Assembly (NCBI GenBank): GCA_034359265.1
Contig: CP136896.1
Location: 38,058,001 to 38,122,000 of the forward strand
Length of the DNA: 64,000 nt
Source: Canna indica
Lineage: Eukaryota > Streptophyta > Magnoliopsida > Zingiberales > Cannaceae
Direction: 5' to 3'
Position 1 is the first letter of the stretch; every line of letters starts with the position of its first letter. Positions 23,316 through 34,094 of this stretch are shown here, one piece after another. The position numbers and the translations under genes were made by a program. The notes below the pieces were generated by a model that ran no database searches, had not been told where the DNA came from, and saw nothing but the letters and a program-made list of their open reading frames with translations.

Positions 23316-24742
23316 ATGGCACTAGAGTTGGTAGAGTCTATACCTCCTAGGTTCGAAGAATTGAACTTTGGTCTTTGGAAGTTTAGGATGTACACTTACT
23401 TAATGACTAGAGGCTTTAATGTTTATAATATGATTAAATTAGAATACATTGAACCTAAGCTTGACATGCATGATTGGAGTGAACATGGCAAGAAAATGTT
23501 TCAATCTAATGGAGATGCTATGCATTGCATTTTTTGTACCTTACCTAATAGCATCCTTGATAAAGTCATGCATTGTACATCGGCATTTGATTTATGGGTT
23601 ACATTAAATATGTTATATGATTTTGCTAAAACCGAAGAGCTTAATACACTTGTTGAGGGTGGTGATGACAATGGTCATGCCCCTAGTGCTAAACTTGGTT
23701 TTGATGCTCTTAGTGCTTCTAGTGAAAGAAGCAAATCAAAAAGCCGAAAAAGAAAGGTTATATCCTACTTGTGCCAGGAAAAGGGGCATATTAAAAGAAA
23801 TTGCCCTTCATCAAAGAAAATGTCAAGAGGAAGGCAAGTGCGTCAACTTCCACAACCGAATCATAAGAAGCATCCTCTTGTCATGATCAAGAAGTCATAT
23901 CTCAATTTTGCCTCATGGGTCTTCGGAATGAGGTGAAATCTTCTACTTCTAGTCATGATAGAAATCTTGATAGTGATAATGATGATAGTAGCTCAAATTC
24001 TTTAGGTATGACTTATGATGAGCTATTAGAAGAATCTAAGAAGATGTATGCCTTGCTTATGAATAAGATCAAAGAAAATAGAAAACTAAAAAAAGAAAAT
24101 TTAAGGTTTGATTCACAAGTGCATGAATTAGAGAAAGAGAAATGGAATACTAGTTTTGTTAATTCTTGCCATGACAATCTTAAGCTTGAAATTGAAGTCT
24201 TAAAAAGTGAGAATATTGATTTAAAAAAAGGAAATGAGGATTTGAAATAAAAAATGAACCTTAGAAGTAATGATTTGAACAGTAATTTCAAACTTGAGAA
24301 TGAGAATTTGAAAAATGAGAATTGCATATTGAAATCTTAAGTGTGTGCTTTGCATAAATCTATTGATACCTTAAAAAATGAGGTTGTAGTTTTAAATCAA
24401 AGAGTAAATGAAATAGATATTTATTCTTCTAGGAAATTTGAAAAGAAAAGTGTTTCTTTCAAGAATGCTCATGCTAACCATAAATCTCACATCTCAAGAG
24501 TAAATGTTAGGAATTCCACATTTAAACCTCATGTTAAGAAAAATGAAAATAAAAAATTTCATGGTAATTGTTTTTGTTGTGGTGTTTACGGGCATACTAT
24601 ATATGATTGCGCATTTAAGATGAACCCAAGTGGTGTTAAGACACTTTGGGTAGCTAAGCCCTCTAACCCCCAAGGACCAAAAGCCATTTGGGTACCAAAG
24701 GTCTCATGCTCTTTTGTAGGGGGAGCAACCACACATGGGTAA
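23316..24742 (+). pseudogene. Shortened Gag of copia-A
   Basis: ATG at 23316 (MALELVESIPPRFEELNFG), first 206 codons open. FDLWVTLNMLYDFAKTEELN links the N-terminal domain directly to the EGGDDNGHAPS linker, skipping the large central Gag region seen in copia-E. A first knuckle is degenerate (YLCQEKGHIKRNC, leading Cys lost). A frame change near 23900 leads to a Lys/Glu/Asn-rich coiled coil (23915-24340, in-frame stops near 24248 and 24338) and a second, good CCHC knuckle CFCCGVYGHTIYDC (about 24572-24613). It ends LVGGATTHG-like at 24742. The same shortened layout is in copia-C, so the shortening predates both copies. It would bind and package RNA. Confidence 0.85.
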
Positions 24743-24969
24743 AGGAAATTGAAGAATTGAAGTTGACCATGGACTTCAATGAAGAATCCATCTTTGGTTG
24801 CAACTTTAAGCCATCATAATATCGTAGGTATGAAAATTGACATCTAGGTATGTTTAGTTTCGCCTCCTTTATATTTCTTGTCATCTTAAAGTTGGAGTTA
24901 TGATACTAGTTTGAGTTGGTTTAGCCCGCTCATGATATGACTTGAAAAATGATTTTTGTTTTTGATTTC

Positions 24970-25083
24970 CCGGTCTCTTCGGAGACCTATGTAGCCTATA
25001 ACGGGTTCATGTGACCTTGCGATTCTAACTCATAGGCTCATTGTGGCCTTTCGGTTTTCAACCAATAGGAAGGGTTGGAGATC
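24970..25083 (+). other. Conserved GC-rich block with UUCG hairpin, copia-A
   Basis: An island of high GC in AT-rich DNA just after gag. GGTCTC-TTCG-GAGACC (24972-24987) is a perfect 6-bp stem with a UUCG loop. Downstream AGCCTAT (24993-24999) can pair with ATAGGCT around 25032-25038. The same block lies inverted at 31590-31705 (copia-B) and 38551-38669 (copia-C), where the flanking DNA has diverged more. The phrase 'cctttcggttttcaaccaat' closes it in all copies. Role unknown; candidates are an RNA packaging or dimerisation element. Confidence 0.6.
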
Positions 25084-26687
25084 TTATTTTTCAAATATTT
25101 CATATTTTCAGATCTTTTGATTCATTTTATTATCTTGAGTAATTTATTTGAAAATGAATCTATGCTATTTAGTGAAGTTGAATTTGGAAAATGATACTTG
25201 GTTTTTCACTTCGCTATTTAGTTTGATCACTTGCATGTAGCTTTGGTTTCATTTTCTAGTAATGAAGATTGCTTGCAAGTCATCAAAAAAATTGAATGGA
25301 AGGCTATTCTAAGGAAAATAGAAAATGAAATGAAGTTTGGCTAAATTCACATGGATGATGTATGTTTTTTTGGTTATTGCATATTTCTAGTCTAATACTT
25401 CAATTTTCATGTTTGATTGATGTCTCTATACTCATGATTGAAATAACATGAAAAATGATTGAAATCTCATGAGTAGGAAAATTCTTATTACTTCGGCAAT
25501 TCTTCATTGAGTGAAATTGCCCTTGGTTAGAACTTGTCATAAGAGACTTCCTTTTTTAAGTCCAAACTCATGAAACATGTTTAGATATACACATGATATG
25601 CTTCTAGGTGTTTATAGTTGAAAATTCATGTGTAGATCATCAAAGTGATAACTAGCTCACCTTAGGGGACTCAAAACTTGAAAAAGTTTGACCAAGTCAA
25701 CAATTTGACTTAGAAATCTCATTTTGAGTCCAAACTTTATAAACATGTTTAGATTCACTCAGGTTAGATGTCCAAGCATCTAAGCTAGAGAAAATATGAG
25801 TTGATAGCAAAATTTGATACTTAGTCATTTTTATGTTTTCATGCTCATTTCGAATGAAACCGTGCTAAGTTCAGATTTTGATCAAACGATATTATTTTCA
25901 CTTCAAACTTGATATACAGGCTTTAGATACCATATCTTTGTATCTGGAAAGTTTGAGTGAATTTTGGAAATGTTTGGGAAAATTCCAAGTATTTACGAAA
26001 ATACCACTAGAACTTAATGAGTTTTAGAAAAATACAGTAAATGATTTTTGGTTGATTCTTAAATCTGCATCTTCCTTGGAATATCTAGTTTATGGCATAA
26101 AAAATTTCAAAAATCTTGAGTATAAATATGATTTGTTATGAATTTTTGAAATTAAATTTTGACACTTGTATAGTTCGTTCCACGTGCTCATTTCTCGATA
26201 TTTTGGATTTAAATTGAAATTTTCAAATGAGACCTTAAGTATGATGTTAGATTCATGTTTTTGGTATCCCTCTCACTATTTCCCGAGAAAAATCATTTCT
26301 AAAATGATTTTTGATATTTTGACCGATACTTGAAAATATTGATACTTGAGCTTATACATGATTTTCAGATTTGGACTTTAGTTATCACTCTTTGCTATCA
26401 TGTATGATTTAGTCTCGTATCAAATATATGTTTTTCATCCCTTTGGTTGAGATTTTCATGTTTCATTAAAAATAATTTCAGAGTCTCAACTCTGACTAGA
26501 TTGACTTTTCTTGCCCTTTTTGAGTGATGTCAAAAGGGGAGAAAAATATAGGTAAAATGGAAGAAAATATAGGAAAATCATGCATATAGATATGGGGAGT
26601 TTATTTTCATCGATATGCATGTTGATCCCATGTTTTATATCCTTTGTGCTTTAATAGATATATTTTCTTAAGGATGTTTGCCATCAT
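25084..26687 (+). other. Noncoding AT-rich internal region of copia-A
   Basis: 1.6 kb with no coding motif. It contains diffuse repeats also found in copia-B, -C and -D (such as 'aaacatgtttagat', 'agtcaacaatttgact', 'tcatttcgaatgaaaccgtgc'). Occupies the place where pol should be. Confidence 0.7.
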
Positions 26688-26702
26688 CAAAAAGGGGAAG
26701 AT
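26688..26702 (+). other. Polypurine tract of copia-A
   Basis: AAAAAGGGGAAGAT directly before the 3' LTR. The same motif precedes the copia-E 3' LTR (61400-61413) and, inverted, follows the copia-B and -C LTRs (29105-29118, 35639-35652). Confidence 0.85.
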
Positions 26703-27999
26703 TGTTGGCCAAAGGTTTTCTACCTTGGTCTTAATCTCGATTTTGATGATAACAAACATGGAACTAATGTTTTATTGAGAAATATTTTTAGGTTCCATAT
26801 CGATTAGCACTCAATGTCCTCGATCGAAAATATCAAAGAAATTAGAAAATCGAAGGATATTGGTCGACGCGTTCGGGTTCGTCACGGAGGTTTCTCAAAA
26901 TTCGAGGTGTGCACCAAAGACGTCTTGGACGAGTCTAAAGAACACATGGAAAGCTTTCCAAGTTGTCGCACATTGAAGGCCGAAACCCAAAAATGAAAGC
27001 AAGCAAGAAGAAGGCTGAAAAAATCAAGTTCAGCCTAGGTTCGGTCGACCGAATAGGGTCAAAAATTGACAGTAGCCAATTCAGTCGACCGGCCAGTCGA
27101 CTGAAGTGTGCCCAAAAGTGACAAATTGCCTTCGGTCGCTCGGCGGTCGCTCGGTCGGTCGACCGACGATCGATTGGCAAGCGACCGGGCGTCGGCAACG
27201 AGCAAGAATACGCCCGTTGATGAGCCATTTCGTTTGGGGGGTTATAAATACCCACCCCAAATTCTCTTCCAAGCCTTGATTGATGATCTAAGCTTCCATT
27301 AAGCCATTCTTGATCATTCTCAAAGCATTTCTTGAGCCATCCCTTTGATAACCCTTTGATACATTCTTGATCTTGCCTTCAAGCTTTGAATGATTCATCA
27401 TTGAGGCATCAAGAGGAACTAGGACTCATGTTTGGAGCTAAGTATTTGTTGTATTATTTATTTGCTCCACTATTTGTGTATTTTTGTGGTTTATTTCATT
27501 GTATTTAAGCTTGTAAAGACCTAGGTTGTTAGGTCTTGAAATTGGGTGGTTGCCTTTGTGTTTGAGGCTTAAGTCCACTAGTGTAAATATAGTTTACTAG
27601 GATTAGTTGAGTTATCCCTTAGGGTTGAGGTGGAAGAATGCTCTCGGTAAGAAGGCGGAGACTTCCGGGTGTGGAAGTGCCTAAGGTTGAGAGCGAGACT
27701 CTTCGGGTCAAAGTCCTCGTTGTAAGGGAAACAAGATTAATCTAGTAAAGTTTAGTTTGGAAATCCTAAGCGGGGTGCTTAGGTAGTGGAGTAGGCATTG
27801 GGGCCGAACCACTATAATTCTTTGTGTTAGCATTGATATTTTGTTTGTATTAATTTCTTTATTATTTATCGCTTCCGCATTTAGTCATTCAAATGTAAAT
27901 TTCCTAAGTAGTTTAAGAAAAGTTTAAAATTGAATTTAGGCAAATATATTTAGTTGACACACTATTCACCCCCCCTCTAATATGACCATTTCACCAACA
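26703..27999 (+). repeat. 3' LTR of copia-A
   Basis: TGTTGGCCAAAGG ... CATTTCACCAACA, collinear with the 5' LTR. TATA box at 27243-27250. Confidence 0.9.
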
Positions 28000-28702
28000 A
28001 GTCGGTCGACCGAAATGCCTTCTGCCCGATTCCTTCTGGGTAGGGCTGATTTTTTGCTTGTTTATATTTTTGCTCGTTTGTTCGTTTCTGGGTTCCGACT
28101 TCGCTAAGTCTACTCAAAGTTAAATAACTTTAAAACATAAATGTTATATAAGCATTACCCCCCATTTGGATTCAATAAAAATATCTAAAAAATCAAAATC
28201 CTTAAGAATCAAAATTTAACTTTTGGGGTCTAGTACAAATTTCCGAAAATCAGAAATTTTATAATCTCCCGCGTCAAATATGCATAGGTTAAAGACTTCC
28301 AATAAATCCTTAAAAATATGTCGTTTACTAGTTTTTACCTAAGGATCAATTATCGGGACTTTTGGTGCCAAGAAAATGTCTAGGTCATATAGCCCTAGAC
28401 TTAGTGAATTTTAGTGTATTTTCTAATTTTTTTGCTTTTCGTGTATTGGGGTTTAGGTTTGGTTTTTGCGTACTTATGCATCATCGTGAGGATTTACAAC
28501 ACATGCTAGACACCCTCAACCTAAACTCTATCTTCCCGAAGAATCCCGAGCGTCGATGAGCATCCTTGTCGATTTCTCCGATCGGGGACGTCGAACGCTA
28601 ACCGACTTGGAACTTGAAAGTATTTCTCAATGAAACATTAGTTCCATGTTTATTATCATCAAAACCGAGATTAAGACCAAGGTAGAAATCCTTAGGCCAA
28701 CA
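28000..28702 (-). mobile_element. Solo copia LTR, part 2
   Basis: Continuation of 21047-21942 after copia-A; it ends '...cttaggccaaca' and is followed by the duplication CTGGG. Its middle (about 28105-28590) belongs to a distinct LTR subfamily also seen at 46546-47202 and not in the copia-A or -C LTRs. Confidence 0.8.
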
Positions 28703-29104
28703 CTGGGTATCGTTCGGTCGACCAAAATGCCTTCTGCCATTTTTTCCTTCTTTCGGTCGACCAGTCAGTCGACTGAATCTGGGCAGGGTTGATTTATTGC
28801 ATTTTTTTCTTGCACGCTTCATTTTCGGGTTCCGGCCTTCAGCGTGCGTCAACTTGGACAACATTCCATATGTTCTCTAGACTCGTCCATGACATCTTTG
28901 GTGCACACCTCGAACTTCTAGAAATTTCCGCTACGAACCCGAACGTGTCGACCAATGTCCTTTCGATTTTTCGATTTCTCCTCTCTGGGACATCGAGTGC
29001 TAATCGATATGAAACCTAAAAATATTTCTCAATGAAACATTAGTTCCATGTTTGTTATCATCAAAATCGAGATTAAGACCAAGGTAGAAAACCTTAGGCC
29101 AATA
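28703..29104 (-). repeat. 3' LTR of copia-B, inner part
   Basis: Resumes the copia-B LTR after the nested insertions and ends '...accttaggccaata' (the expected CA end is mutated to TA) next to the polypurine tract 'aatctctccctttttg' (reverse strand). Confidence 0.8.
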
Positions 29105-31589
29105 ATCTCTCCCTTTTTGATGATGACAAACATCATTAAGAAAATATATATATTAAAGCAGAAAGGATATCAACCATGTGATTTCTCCCCTATCAATATG
29201 CATATCTATGAAAATAAACTCCCCCAATCTATGTGCATGATTTTCCTTTATTTTCTTTCATTTTTACCTATATTTTTCTCCTCCTTTTGACATCAATAAA
29301 AAAGAACAAGAAAAGTCAACTATGGTCAAAGTTGGTACTTAAAAACTAGTTCTCATGAAAACAAAGTCAGCCAACTCATGTGACAAAAACAAGATATCGA
29401 ATAAGAGACTAAGTAATACATGATATTATGAAACGATAGTTAGAATCCAAAACTAGGAATTATGTACTAACTCAAGTATCTATATTTCCAAGTATCGATC
29501 AAGGAGTCAAAAAATCATTTTAGAAATGATTTTTCTCTCTAAATTATTAGAACGATACCAAAAGTGAATTCAAAAGAGAATACTTGAAGTCTCATTCGAA
29601 GATTGGACTAAAAATCAAAGTATCGGAAAAATGAACGTTTGGGAAGAACAATACTTTAAAGTTTCGAAATTCAATTTCAAAAATCCATAACAAATCTTGT
29701 TTATACTCAAGATTTTTTAAATTTTTATGTCATAAACTAGATTTTCCAAGGAAGATGCAGATTCAAGAATAAATAAAAAAAATTATTATTTTGCATTTTT
29801 CTAAAATTCATTGAGTTCTAGCGGCATTTTCATAAATAACCAGATTTTTTCATGACATTTCGAGATTTCATTCAAATTTTCAAAATACCAAGATATGTTC
29901 ATCTAAAGCATGTGTATCAAGTTTGAAGTGAAATAATATCGTTTGATCAAAATTTCAACTTAGCATGGTTTCATTCAAATAGACATGAAAATATGAAAAT
30001 GGCTAAGTATCAAATTTTGCTATCTACTCATGTTTTCTCTAACTTAGACATCTAGACATCTAAGATGAGTGAATCTAAGTATATGAGTCAATTTTGGGCA
30101 TAAAATGAAATTTCTAAGTCAATTTTCATCCTATCTTGATTTCAATGAAAAACTCATTTTCCAAGATATCGCTCAAGTTATCACAATCATTTTTAGAAAT
30201 GATTTAACTTAAATGATAATGAGAATGATATTAGAAATGAGATCAAAATAGTATACACAAAGTTTCATTTGAAGTTTTCGACGAAAAATCAAAGTATCGG
30301 ACAAATTGATATTTCAAGAAGGTGATACTTTGCATTTCTGAAATCCAACTTCAAAATTCCACTATAAATACGATTTTTTATGAATTTTTTTTAAAATTTT
30401 ACTGAAGAAATTAGATTTTTCATTGAAGATGCACTTTTAAGAACCAGTTAAAAATGATTTTTCTATATTTTTCTAGAAATAACTAAAAATGCTAAATTTT
30501 CAATGGCATTTCCCTAATTTTCAGTTATTTTCAAAACGTCTCAGTTTTCATTCAAACTTTTATGACACCATATAATGGTCAGGTAATGAGTATAAGTCAA
30601 GTTTGGAATGAAAATTATGTCCTTAAGTCAAGATATCAACCTAGCATGGTTTCATTCAAAACTAAGCTAGTTATCATGAAATTTGCTAACTGTCAATCTT
30701 ATCATTTACTCATGGTTTTTCAAATTTAAACCTATGGACACCTAACATGAGTAAATCTAAATATGTTCCTCAAATACGGATTGAAAATAAGACCTTTAAG
30801 TCAATTTGTTGACTTGGATCAACTTGGTTCAAAAGAGACTATCATGAAATGGCCTCTATATTATTTTATCCATATCCATATGAATTTTTCATTCTAAATG
30901 CATGGAAACATGTCATACATATACATAAACATGTTTATAAAGTTTGGTCCTAAAATGAAGTGTCTACGTCAATTTGTTGACTTGGGTCAAACTTTTCCAA
31001 GTTTAAGTCCCCTAAAGTGATCTAGTTATCACTTTGTTTATCTACATACGAGTTTTCAAGTTTAAATACATTGAATCATGTCATATGTGTATCTAAACAT
31101 GTTTACCAACTACTAACTCAAAATGAGGTCTCTAATATGAAATTCAGCCTAGAGCAAGTTTCATTCAATCAAGATATCATGAAATTGTCTAAGTTATCAA
31201 AAAATTTCTTACTCATGAAATTCTAAACATTTATCATGCACAATCGATCATGAGTCATAGAGAAATCACTGAAGCATAATTATTGAAGTGTTACACTAAG
31301 ATTTTTGGAAAATTAAACTCATACCTCATTCATAGAAATTTTGCCAAACTTGTCCTTTTCTTTCAATTTCTATAGCCTTCTATTTTATCATAACTTGCAA
31401 GCAATATTCATTAGTAGGATAATGAAAATGTAATTACTAGCAAGTTATCAAACTAAGTAGCAAAGAGAGGGATCAATTATCGATATCAAAGTCAACTTTG
31501 CTAAATAGTTTCAAATTCGTTTCAAAATAAAATCGAGTGATATCAAAATGAATTTTAAGATATCACAAATGAAATTTAAATAAAAACAT
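29105..31589 (-). other. Noncoding internal region of copia-B
   Basis: 2.5 kb, AT-rich, no coding motif. Contains long-period imperfect repeats: 'aaatcaaagtatcgga' at about 29613 and 30287 is followed each time by similar sequence ('atccataaca..', 'cataaactagattttc/gaagaaattagattttt', 'tttctagaa'), a unit of about 670 bp. 'gtcaatttgttgactt' occurs near 30805 and 30968. Confidence 0.7.
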
Positions 31590-31705
31590 GATCTCCAACC
31601 CTTCCTGTTGGTTGAAAACCGAAAGGCCATAATTTGCCTATGATTTAGAACCGCAAGGTCGCTTAGGCTCGTTATAGGCCACATAGGTCTCCGAAGAGAT
31701 CGGGA
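31590..31705 (-). other. Conserved hairpin block, copia-B
   Basis: Reverse-strand counterpart of 24970-25083. The stem reads GATCTC-TTCG-GAGACC, one position mismatched compared with copia-A; GCCTAT/ATAGGC can still pair. On the reverse strand one frame is open and similar to the copia-C block, but changes between copies are mostly amino-acid changing, which argues against a peptide. Confidence 0.55.
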
Positions 31706-32064
31706 AATCAAAATCAAAAATTATTTCATAAAACATATCGAGAGCACGAAAATAAACTAGAATTAAGCATAGTATCATAATCTTCAACTATGGTTAAACA
31801 ATGCAAGTTAGAAGATGATATCAGAATAGTTTTGATGCCAACTTTACCTAAGACATCAAGGTAGGTTGAAGTTGCAACCTCTTGGAGATTTTTCGCTTGA
31901 ATCCAATGTCAACTTTAATATTCCATTTCTCTTTGCCCTTGTGTGGTAGGTCCCCCTATAAGAGAACATGATGCTTTTGTGTAATACCCGAGGTTTGCTA
32001 ATATAAAAATTTCCTTGGTGCAGCCCATTGGATCGGTAACTAGCCGGGCTGAGTCGCGAAATCG

Positions 32065-32697
32065 CCTACAACAATAGCTATCACAGTAGCATTGGTATGG
32101 CCCATTTCGAGGCCTTATATGGGCAGAGATGCAGATCACCTGTGGGCTGATTTGAGGTAGGAAAAACTCTCTTGGTAGGTCCTGACCTGGTCGAGGAGGC
32201 GGTAGAGAAGGTGAAATTGATAAAAGAAAGGTTATTGGCAGCTCAAAGTCGCCAGAAGATGTATGTAGATATGAAGGCCAGAGAATTGGAGTTCATTGAG
32301 GGCGACCTAGTGTTCCTGAAGGTCTCCCCCATGAAAGGGGTGGTTTGGTTTGGGAAAAAGAGGACATTGAGCCCTAGATTCATTGGGCATTTTCCTATTT
32401 TCAAATGGAGGGGCGCTGTGGCTTATGAACTAGCCTTGCCCCCTAGCATGAGCAGAGTGCACTCAATTTTTCATGTGTCAATGCTCAGGAAATATGTGAG
32501 AGATGAGTCTCATGTAATTGAACCTTCTGCGATTGAGATGGATTTGACAGTCTTATATGGTACTGGACCGTCAAATCAAAAAGTTAAGGTCCAAAGAAAT
32601 TCCCTTGATGAAGGTCAGGTGGGAGCACCACTCTGGGTAGGAAGCTACTTGGGAGGTGGAGTAGGACATGAGAGAACGCTACCCTTCCTTGTTTGAA
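32065..32697 (+). pseudogene. Integrase C-terminus and chromodomain-like tail of gypsy-3
   Basis: [12 protein letters not shown] then [13 protein letters not shown] (32066-32140), an in-frame stop, then VGPDLVEEAVEKVKLIKERL, SRQKMYVD, LSPRFIGHF and ELALPPSMSRVHSIFHVSML (32178-32490). After a frame change the end reads KVRWEHHSG and MRERYPSLFE, the typical chromodomain-like tail of Tekay elements, which would steer insertion toward particular chromatin. Open frame 32172-32696 loses the tail by frameshift. Not functional alone, because the DDE core is absent. Confidence 0.8.
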
Positions 32698-32760
32698 GAA
32701 CTGGTAAGTCCTTATAATTCAACAAAATTCGAGGACGAATTTCCCTTAAGGGGGGAAGGC

Positions 32761-34094
32761 TGTAAGACCCGGGGTTTCCTAATATAAATATTTCCTTGGT
32801 GCAGCCTATCGGATCGAGAACTAGCTGGGCCGAGTCGCGAAATCGCCATGAGTAAGAGGTAATTTAAATTTTAGACCCATGGTTAATGTTTTGGAATGTA
32901 TGGGTTGTTTGACTCTGGTTGGATTGAAATCAGGTTCACGGATTGAATCGGGGCTCAATCCGGGTTTAGGTGGAGTCGAGTGAGAGGGTTTAAGAGAAGA
33001 GGGGTATTTTTGTCAAAAAAAGAAGAGGAACACTTGGGCGGCCGTGCGGCTCAAGACAAGTCGAGCCGCACGCAGTCCGAGGAGAGGAGGAGAGGAGAAG
33101 AGGAACACTTGGGCGGCCCTAGATCTGAGCCATTGTCAGACAGATCGGGATAGTCTTCATCTCATCCATCTTCTTCCCTAGTGGAGGTGAGTGGTTGAAC
33201 CAAGATCTCGAGGGTAGGCGGGTTGTCGACCCAAGTTTTTGAGGATTTGTCGATTTCTCGTAATGATTCCGTCGATTCATCGAGTTTTCTCCTAAGACTT
33301 GATCCTATTGTGTTCATGTTGTTAATTGTTGAAGTTTACTGAAGTTTTCCTCGATTTTAAGGGTCGGCCACATGAAGGAAAAAAGGGCAATTCCATGATG
33401 AATTTTTTCCCAATTTTCTAGAGCGGTCGAACCCTCTCAGATCGAGTTCTTTTCATGATTGATGGCTTGGTTCCTCTTGATCATGGCCGAAAACCCTTTT
33501 CTTCCACCCTGGTTAATCTCAACCGAGCATGAGCAACATAGGTTAGGTTCAACCGAGTGGGTGTGAGGAGGGGAAAGGGGCTCGATTGGTTCATGCTTAC
33601 ATGTAGAGTGCTAATTCATTTATAATGTTATAGATTACTCACTCAATATATATATTGTTAGTAGTGGTAGATTGAGATTATCATGTTATAAGGAAATGTT
33701 CTTGATAGTACATACATGGTTAGGATTTAATATGGCATGTGAATCATGGAAATGTTTCAATTATTTCTAATGTTAGTGCCAAATCTTTGCCATGTTTACT
33801 ACTTGTTTCCTTACTGAAATCTCAAATTTAATCACTGAATTTAATCTCCTTATTTGGGCATTCACATGGCTATTATTGTTGGTAATGGTAGACCACATTC
33901 TTTTCTATGTTTCATTTGCTCAAATGAATCAAGAAGGAAGAGTTTCTGTACTTTTGAATGGTAATTACCCTGAGAAACAAAGTGCATACACTAGGTTTCA
34001 CACCTAAGGATAGATAGCAGAAATTAGTGTTCGGCTAGTGCGACCCGAGGGAAGGGTCAGATATGGGCAATGCCCGGAAAACTTAAATGGAATT
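32761..34094 (+). repeat. 3' LTR of gypsy-3, truncated
   Basis: Preceded by 'gaggacgaatttccctt' and the polypurine tract 'aaggggggaaggc' (about 32748-32760), begins TGTAAGACCC. Its last ~280 bp are homologous to 43245-43500 in gypsy-2, so the two are different LTR copies and not one LTR split by copia-C. Confidence 0.8.

Larger units (their letters stand above)
21943..27999 (+). mobile_element. Copia-A: gag-only SIRE-like element with both LTRs
   Basis: Complete from LTR to LTR: 5' LTR 21943-23247, primer-binding site 23250, gag 23316-24742, noncoding 24743-26687, polypurine tract 26688-26702, 3' LTR 26703-27999. The internal region is only 3455 bp and has no protease, integrase, reverse transcriptase or RNase H. 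The two LTRs differ at roughly one site in ten by eye, so it is an old insertion. Flanking pentamers are GATCG and AGTCG, not an exact duplication. It sits inside the solo LTR 21047-28702. Confidence 0.85.
20197..31979 (-). mobile_element. Copia-B: pol-less SIRE-like element, host of nested insertions
   Basis: Minus-strand element. 3' LTR = 20197-21046 plus 28703-29104, split by a solo LTR that itself contains copia-A. Its internal region runs 29105-31979, matching copia-A 24700-26702 and copia-C 35639-38940 in reverse. The 5' side is lost: at 31980 gypsy-3 begins, right after the 'agctccccctacaaaag'-type sequence that ends gag. No pol is seen in the internal region. The LTR end lacks 'ggccacactagaggggg' after TGTTGGTGAAA, a deletion between GTGAA repeats. 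Confidence 0.8.
31980..34094 (+). mobile_element. Gypsy-3: LTR - integrase end - LTR deletion derivative
   Basis: 87 bp of a 5' LTR (31980-32066, TGTAATACCCGAGG...) are fused to the C-terminal part of integrase, followed by a polypurine tract and a 3' LTR whose first ~90 bp match the 5' fragment closely. So one deletion removed most of the 5' LTR, gag, protease, RT, RNase H and the integrase catalytic part. The junction lies at 'aatcgcc|tacaac'. Inserted in copia-B; the adjoining pentamer is TTTTG. The 3' LTR is cut at 34094 by copia-C. Confidence 0.75.

Noticed and set aside
22176..27255. Pair of similar 106-codon antisense frames at 22176-22496 and 26935-27255
   Set aside because: They are the same stretch of U3 in the two LTRs of copia-A; their similarity reflects the LTR duplication, not selection for protein.
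32065..34094. Reading 32065-34094 as the missing 3' half of gypsy-1
   Set aside because: The gypsy-1 5' LTR (TGTAATACCCAAATCC...) and the LTR at 32761 (TGTAAGACCCGGGG...) diverge within the first 20 bp, whereas the 31980 fragment matches 32761.
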